Part shown: piece by piece, positions 61,287 to 64,000 of the stretch | Position numbering within the stretch: the stretch's first letter is position 1 | Layout of the letters: every line of letters begins with the position of its first letter | NCBI GenBank assembly: GCA_937868765.1 | Contig: CALMNL010000004.1 | Coordinates: 1,004,749-1,068,748 of the forward strand | Length of the DNA: 64,000 nucleotides | DNA from: an uncultured Desulfatitalea sp. | GTDB lineage: Bacteria; Desulfobacterota; Desulfobacteria; Desulfobacterales; Desulfosarcinaceae | Direction: 5' to 3' | Position numbers and translations under genes: made by a program | The notes under the pieces: generated by a model | Seen by the model: only the letters and a program-made list of their open reading frames with translations | Told to the model about the DNA's origin: nothing | Databases searched by the model: none

Positions 61287-64000
61287 CTACTTCTTCCTTT
61301 CCACCACCTTGAAGGTCACGTGGGCCACCTCTTGGTCGTTGGTGGTCTCGTTCATGCGGAAATTGTAGACGCCCGGCTTGGCCGGCGCCCGGAAGAGCAT
61401 CTGGCCCGAGGCTCGGCCGTTGACGGGTTGAAAGCTCATGTCATGCTGGTCGTTGCGGGCCGTGGAGCCGTGGCCGATGTGATCGGGAATCAGGCCCACC
61501 CAGCTGTTTTTTGGCAGCAGGGGCGAGGCCTTGAAAGTCAGCTTGATCTCTTCGTTGACGGCGAAGGTGGTCTTGGGCAGGGTCAAGCTGTTGCCCTGCA
61601 GGGGGACTTCCACGGTGAAGGCCACCGAGGCCACCTCTTTGTCGTTCGTGGTCTCGTTCATGCGGAAACCGTATTGGCCGATTTTGCGCGGTGCGCGGAA
61701 CACCATCTTCCCCGCGGCCCGGCCGTTGAGCGGCTGAAAGCTCGTATCGTGCTGGTCGTTGCGGGCCGTAGAGCCGTGGGCGATATGATCGGGGATCAGG
61801 CCCACCCAACTGTTGTTGGGCAGCAGGGGCGAGGCCTTGAAGTCCAGTTGAATCTCTTCTTCGGGGGCAAAGATGTTTTTGGGCAGGGTCAAGCTGTTGC
61901 CCTGCAGGGGGACTTCCACGGTGAAGGCCACCGAGGCCACCTCTTTGTCGTTCGTGGTCTCGTTCATGCGGAAACCGTATTGGCCGATTTTGCGCGGCGC
62001 GCGGAACACCATCCGGCCGGAGGACCGGCCATTGAGCGGTTGGAAGCTCGTATCATGCTGGTCGTTGCGGGCCGTGGAACCATGGCCGATGTGGTCTGGG
62101 ATCAATCCCACCCAAGTGTTGTTGGGCAGCAGGGCAGAGGCTTCGAAATCGAGTTGGATCTCTTCGTTGGGCGCATAGACTTGCTTGGCCAGCTTCAGCC
62201 GATTGCCCTCCACGGGCACTGCCACCTCGAAGGCCACGGCGGCCAACTCCTTGCCATTGGTGGTCTCGTTCATGCGGAAGCCGTATTTGCCGATCTTCTT
62301 CGGCGCGCGGAACACCATCCGGCCCGATGCGCGACCATCGACATTCTGAAAGGCCATGTCGTGCTGGTCGTTGCGAGCCGTGGAGCCGTGGGCGATATGA
62401 TCCGGGATCAGCCCCACCCAGGTGTTCCTGGGCAACAGCGGCGAAGCTTCGAAATCGAGGACGATCTCTTGGTTGGGGGCGTAAATCGTCCTGGCCAGCT
62501 TCAGCGTGGTGCCGGCCGTGGCCGCCTTGACCGGTGGGTGGGGTGGCACCGGTCTGGGTGGCGACGATCCGCCGGGAGGCGTGGCCTCTTTCTTGGCCTG
62601 CTCGGCCAGCTTCTGTTTGGCAAAGGCGATGGAGGCGGCGATATCCTGCTGCCGCGCCGGGCTGAGCTCGCGCTGCTGGGCGGCCAGGGAGTTGTCCAGC
62701 ATGGCCTGCCAGTTCTGCGCCTTGAAGTACTGGGCGTTGCGCGCTTCCCAGTCCGATATGAAGGCGCTGTACGCCGCAAAAACCTGGTTGAAACCCTTCT
62801 GGATATGCCGGTTCAGGGGACTATCGCCGCCACCGGGCATGTCGCGTTGCAGTTCCTGGATCTCCAGCAGGGCCTTCTGGGCCGAGAAGGGTTTCTGCTC
62901 GGCGACATGGCGGTCGAACTCCGGCACCTTGGCCTCCACCCGGGGCCAGATCTTTTCGAAGCGCGTCAGCTTTTCCAGTTTGGCCTGGGTGTCGGCATTG
63001 CCCGGGGCCAGGCGATCGGCCACCTGTAGGTCTTCCCGTGCCTTGGCGAAATCACGCTGGTTGACGGCCCGCCAGCCGCTCTGCTTGGCGGCCTTGGTCA
63101 CCTGGGCGATCACGGGCGCCGCCGTTTGGGGGTCGATTTCCTGGGCCTTACGCACCGCTTTTTCGGCCGCCGGCATTTCGCCGCGGGAGAGATGTTCGCG
63201 GGTCTGCTCGATCATCCGCTGGGCGGCCGCTCTCTTTTCGGCCGGCGTCTGGGGCGCGGTCTTGGGGGCGGCCGCATCCTTGCCCCCGGCGGGCGCTTTG
63301 GCCTCGGCCGGCGCAGGCACCAACCCGATCACCTCCACCGTGACCTCGGCCTCGCCCAGCTTGTTGCCATCCCGGTTCAAGGCGGTGACCCGGGCCACGA
63401 TGGTGCCCGGTTCGCTGCGGGATACCGTTGGGCTCTGGGAGATGTCGTTGCTCAAAGAGGTGCCGGAATTGACCTTCCATTGCCAGCGCACGACGTCGGG
63501 AAGGACATCGCCGACCAGTTCCGCTTTGAGGAAGATGCGTTCGTGGGTGGCCCGGCTGGTGCGGGGGATGGTTTTCAACCCGCCGGCCTTGGGGTCCCAG
63601 GTGCGCGGCAGGTTGGGCGGCTGCACCATCCAGGCATTGACGCCGTACGCCATGCCCGTATAACTGCCCTCCACATCGCCGAGTTCGTCGCCGTGTACCG
63701 GCACCCGGGCCTTGGCCTTGAGCGCAATGGGATTGGTGTCCCGCACGGTGAAGGCCATGCGCCGGCCGTTGGGGTCTAACTCCCAGCGGTTGGAGAAGGG
63801 GGGGTCGAGCCAGCGAAAATCGATCAATTTGCCGTCCACACCGGGCTTGGCGTGCACGGTGGCGACAACCTGCTGGCCCACATAGGCCCGGCCGTTGGCC
63901 GGTTCGTAGCTGATGCTCAGGGCCGGCGGCACCACGGTGACCGTCACCGGCTCGCTTTCGGCCACGGTCTGGTAGGCGCCGTCGATGAATTTGAGCAGTT
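61287..64000 (-). CDS. Large Ig-like/tandem-repeat protein, C-terminal part (5' end beyond the right edge)
   Basis: The reading frame is open to the window edge, giving at least 903 residues; the N-terminus is outside. From the visible start: Ig-like domains (VTVTVVPPALSISYEPANG; GTIVARVTALNRDGNKLGEA), an Ala/Lys/Pro linker, and a helical TPR-like region (QTREHLSRGEMPAAEKAVRK; QRDFAKAREDLQVADRLAPG). After a Pro-rich linker there are four 101-102-residue repeats (61290-62510). Each repeat holds WVGLIPDHI, then HGSTARNDQHD, then MVFRAP and FRMNETTN. They look like beta-sandwiches. Function is unknown; surface or periplasmic adhesion or ligand binding is likely. It is co-directional with the next two membrane-protein genes. 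Confidence 0.8.
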   Translation of the reverse strand, partial: LLKFIDGAYQTVAESEPVTVTVVPPALSISYEPANGRAYVGQQVVATVHAKPGVDGKLIDFRWLDPPFSNRWELDPNGRRMAFTVRDTNPIALKAKARVPVHGDELGDVEGSYTGMAYGVNAWMVQPPNLPRTWDPKAGGLKTIPRTSRATHERIFLKAELVGDVLPDVVRWQWKVNSGTSLSNDISQSPTVSRSEPGTIVARVTALNRDGNKLGEAEVTVEVIGLVPAPAEAKAPAGGKDAAAPKTAPQTPAEKRAAAQRMIEQTREHLSRGEMPAAEKAVRKAQEIDPQTAAPVIAQVTKAAKQSGWRAVNQRDFAKAREDLQVADRLAPGNADTQAKLEKLTRFEKIWPRVEAKVPEFDRHVAEQKPFSAQKALLEIQELQRDMPGGGDSPLNRHIQKGFNQVFAAYSAFISDWEARNAQYFKAQNWQAMLDNSLAAQQRELSPARQQDIAASIAFAKQKLAEQAKKEATPPGGSSPPRPVPPHPPVKAATAGTTLKLARTIYAPNQEIVLDFEASPLLPRNTWVGLIPDHIAHGSTARNDQHDMAFQNVDGRASGRMVFRAPKKIGKYGFRMNETTNGKELAAVAFEVAVPVEGNRLKLAKQVYAPNEEIQLDFEASALLPNNTWVGLIPDHIGHGSTARNDQHDTSFQPLNGRSSGRMVFRAPRKIGQYGFRMNETTNDKEVASVAFTVEVPLQGNSLTLPKNIFAPEEEIQLDFKASPLLPNNSWVGLIPDHIAHGSTARNDQHDTSFQPLNGRAAGKMVFRAPRKIGQYGFRMNETTNDKEVASVAFTVEVPLQGNSLTLPKTTFAVNEEIKLTFKASPLLPKNSWVGLIPDHIGHGSTARNDQHDMSFQPVNGRASGQMLFRAPAKPGVYNFRMNETTNDQEVAHVTFKVVERKK
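61290..62510 (-). repeat. Four tandem 102-residue protein repeats; 119-nt exact direct repeat inside
   Basis: Repeat 1 spans 62205-62510, repeat 2 61899-62204, repeat 3 61593-61898 and repeat 4 61290-61592 (101 residues), with a 306-nt period. DNA at 61573-61691 is identical to 61879-61997 (119 nt without mismatch), showing recent duplication or gene conversion. The peptide HGSTARNDQHD is invariant in all four. Confidence 0.95.

Noticed and set aside
61290-62510. Regularly spaced repeats as a CRISPR array
   Set aside because: The period is 306 nt, the repeats are coding and diverged, and there are no short repeats with unique spacers or cas genes.
60972-63029. 685-codon plus-strand frame with repeats opposite the large repeat protein
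   Set aside because: Its repeats are just the antisense image of the 306-nt repeats. The sense protein has conserved motifs and continues off the window.

Overview
The window is GC-rich, densely coded DNA from a Gram-negative bacterium: many signal peptides and lipoboxes, an RND efflux tripartite system, and outer-membrane proteins. The anaerobic-type glycerol-3-phosphate dehydrogenase (GlpAB), the Dcu-type C4-dicarboxylate carrier and the overall gene style suggest an anaerobic Desulfobacterota (former Deltaproteobacteria), possibly a Desulfosarcina-like sulfate reducer. That placement is inference; there is no rRNA or marker gene here. I see no insertion sequence, prophage, tRNA, rRNA or CRISPR array.

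Layout. (1) 1-9.2 kb: a glycerol/glycerol-3-phosphate island. glpB-glpA are on the minus strand. Divergent from them are glpR and a six-gene ABC transporter operon laid out like the rhizobial glycerol transporter (glpS-T-P-Q-U-V). Two GlpR-type palindromes sit in the two promoter regions. (2) 9.4-16 kb: a CBS plus HEPN-like protein, a GH63-type glycosidase, a lipoprotein, a membrane HD-GYP phosphodiesterase and a small hypothetical protein. (3) 16.1-22.9 kb: a signalling and envelope block. It holds a lipoprotein, a hybrid-sensor histidine kinase with a periplasmic ABC-type binding domain, a FixJ-like regulator, a K+-channel-like protein, DUF3300 and DUF2950 proteins, and a lone receiver. Two near-identical 16-bp palindromes lie here and upstream of the lipoprotein in block 2. 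(4) 22.9-29.2 kb: an aspartate/C4-dicarboxylate block. An orphan solute-binding protein, a Dcu carrier, aspartate ammonia-lyase fused to a cyclic-nucleotide-binding-like domain, a DAACS aspartate/glutamate-type symporter and a second orphan binding protein are packed head to tail.

(5) 29.3-38.4 kb: a glycolytic operon with class II aldolase, GAPDH, 6-phosphofructokinase, pyruvate kinase, an AI-2E-family permease, glucokinase and a GH13 amylase-family enzyme. The GAPDH and PFK look like the types known from trypanosomatid glycosomes. (6) 38.5-46 kb: an RND efflux operon (adaptor, pump, outer-membrane factor), then PPK2 and a beta-barrel protein. (7) 46.2-57.6 kb: a secreted 5'-nucleotidase-family lipoprotein, two metallo-beta-lactamase-fold hydrolases (one alkylsulfatase-like), an uncharacterised 433-aa protein, a radical SAM protein, an acyl-CoA ligase, an ArsR/AHSA1 pair with a 24-bp perfect palindrome over the ArsR start codon, and SixA. 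(8) 57.9-64 kb: small membrane proteins, an O-acyltransferase and the 3' part of a large protein ending in four tandem 102-residue repeats.

Working model (inference): glycerol enters through GlpSTPQUV and is oxidised by GlpABC under GlpR control. Aspartate enters through the DAACS carrier, is deaminated to fumarate, and Dcu exchanges the C4 acids. Stored or imported glucan feeds the glk-pfk-fba-gap-pyk operon. The most noteworthy points are the complementary ATPase defects in GlpS/GlpT, the cNMP-domain/AspA fusion, binding proteins paired with secondary carriers, the trypanosomatid-like glycolytic genes, the paired palindromes beside a FixJ-type regulator, and the tandem-repeat protein.
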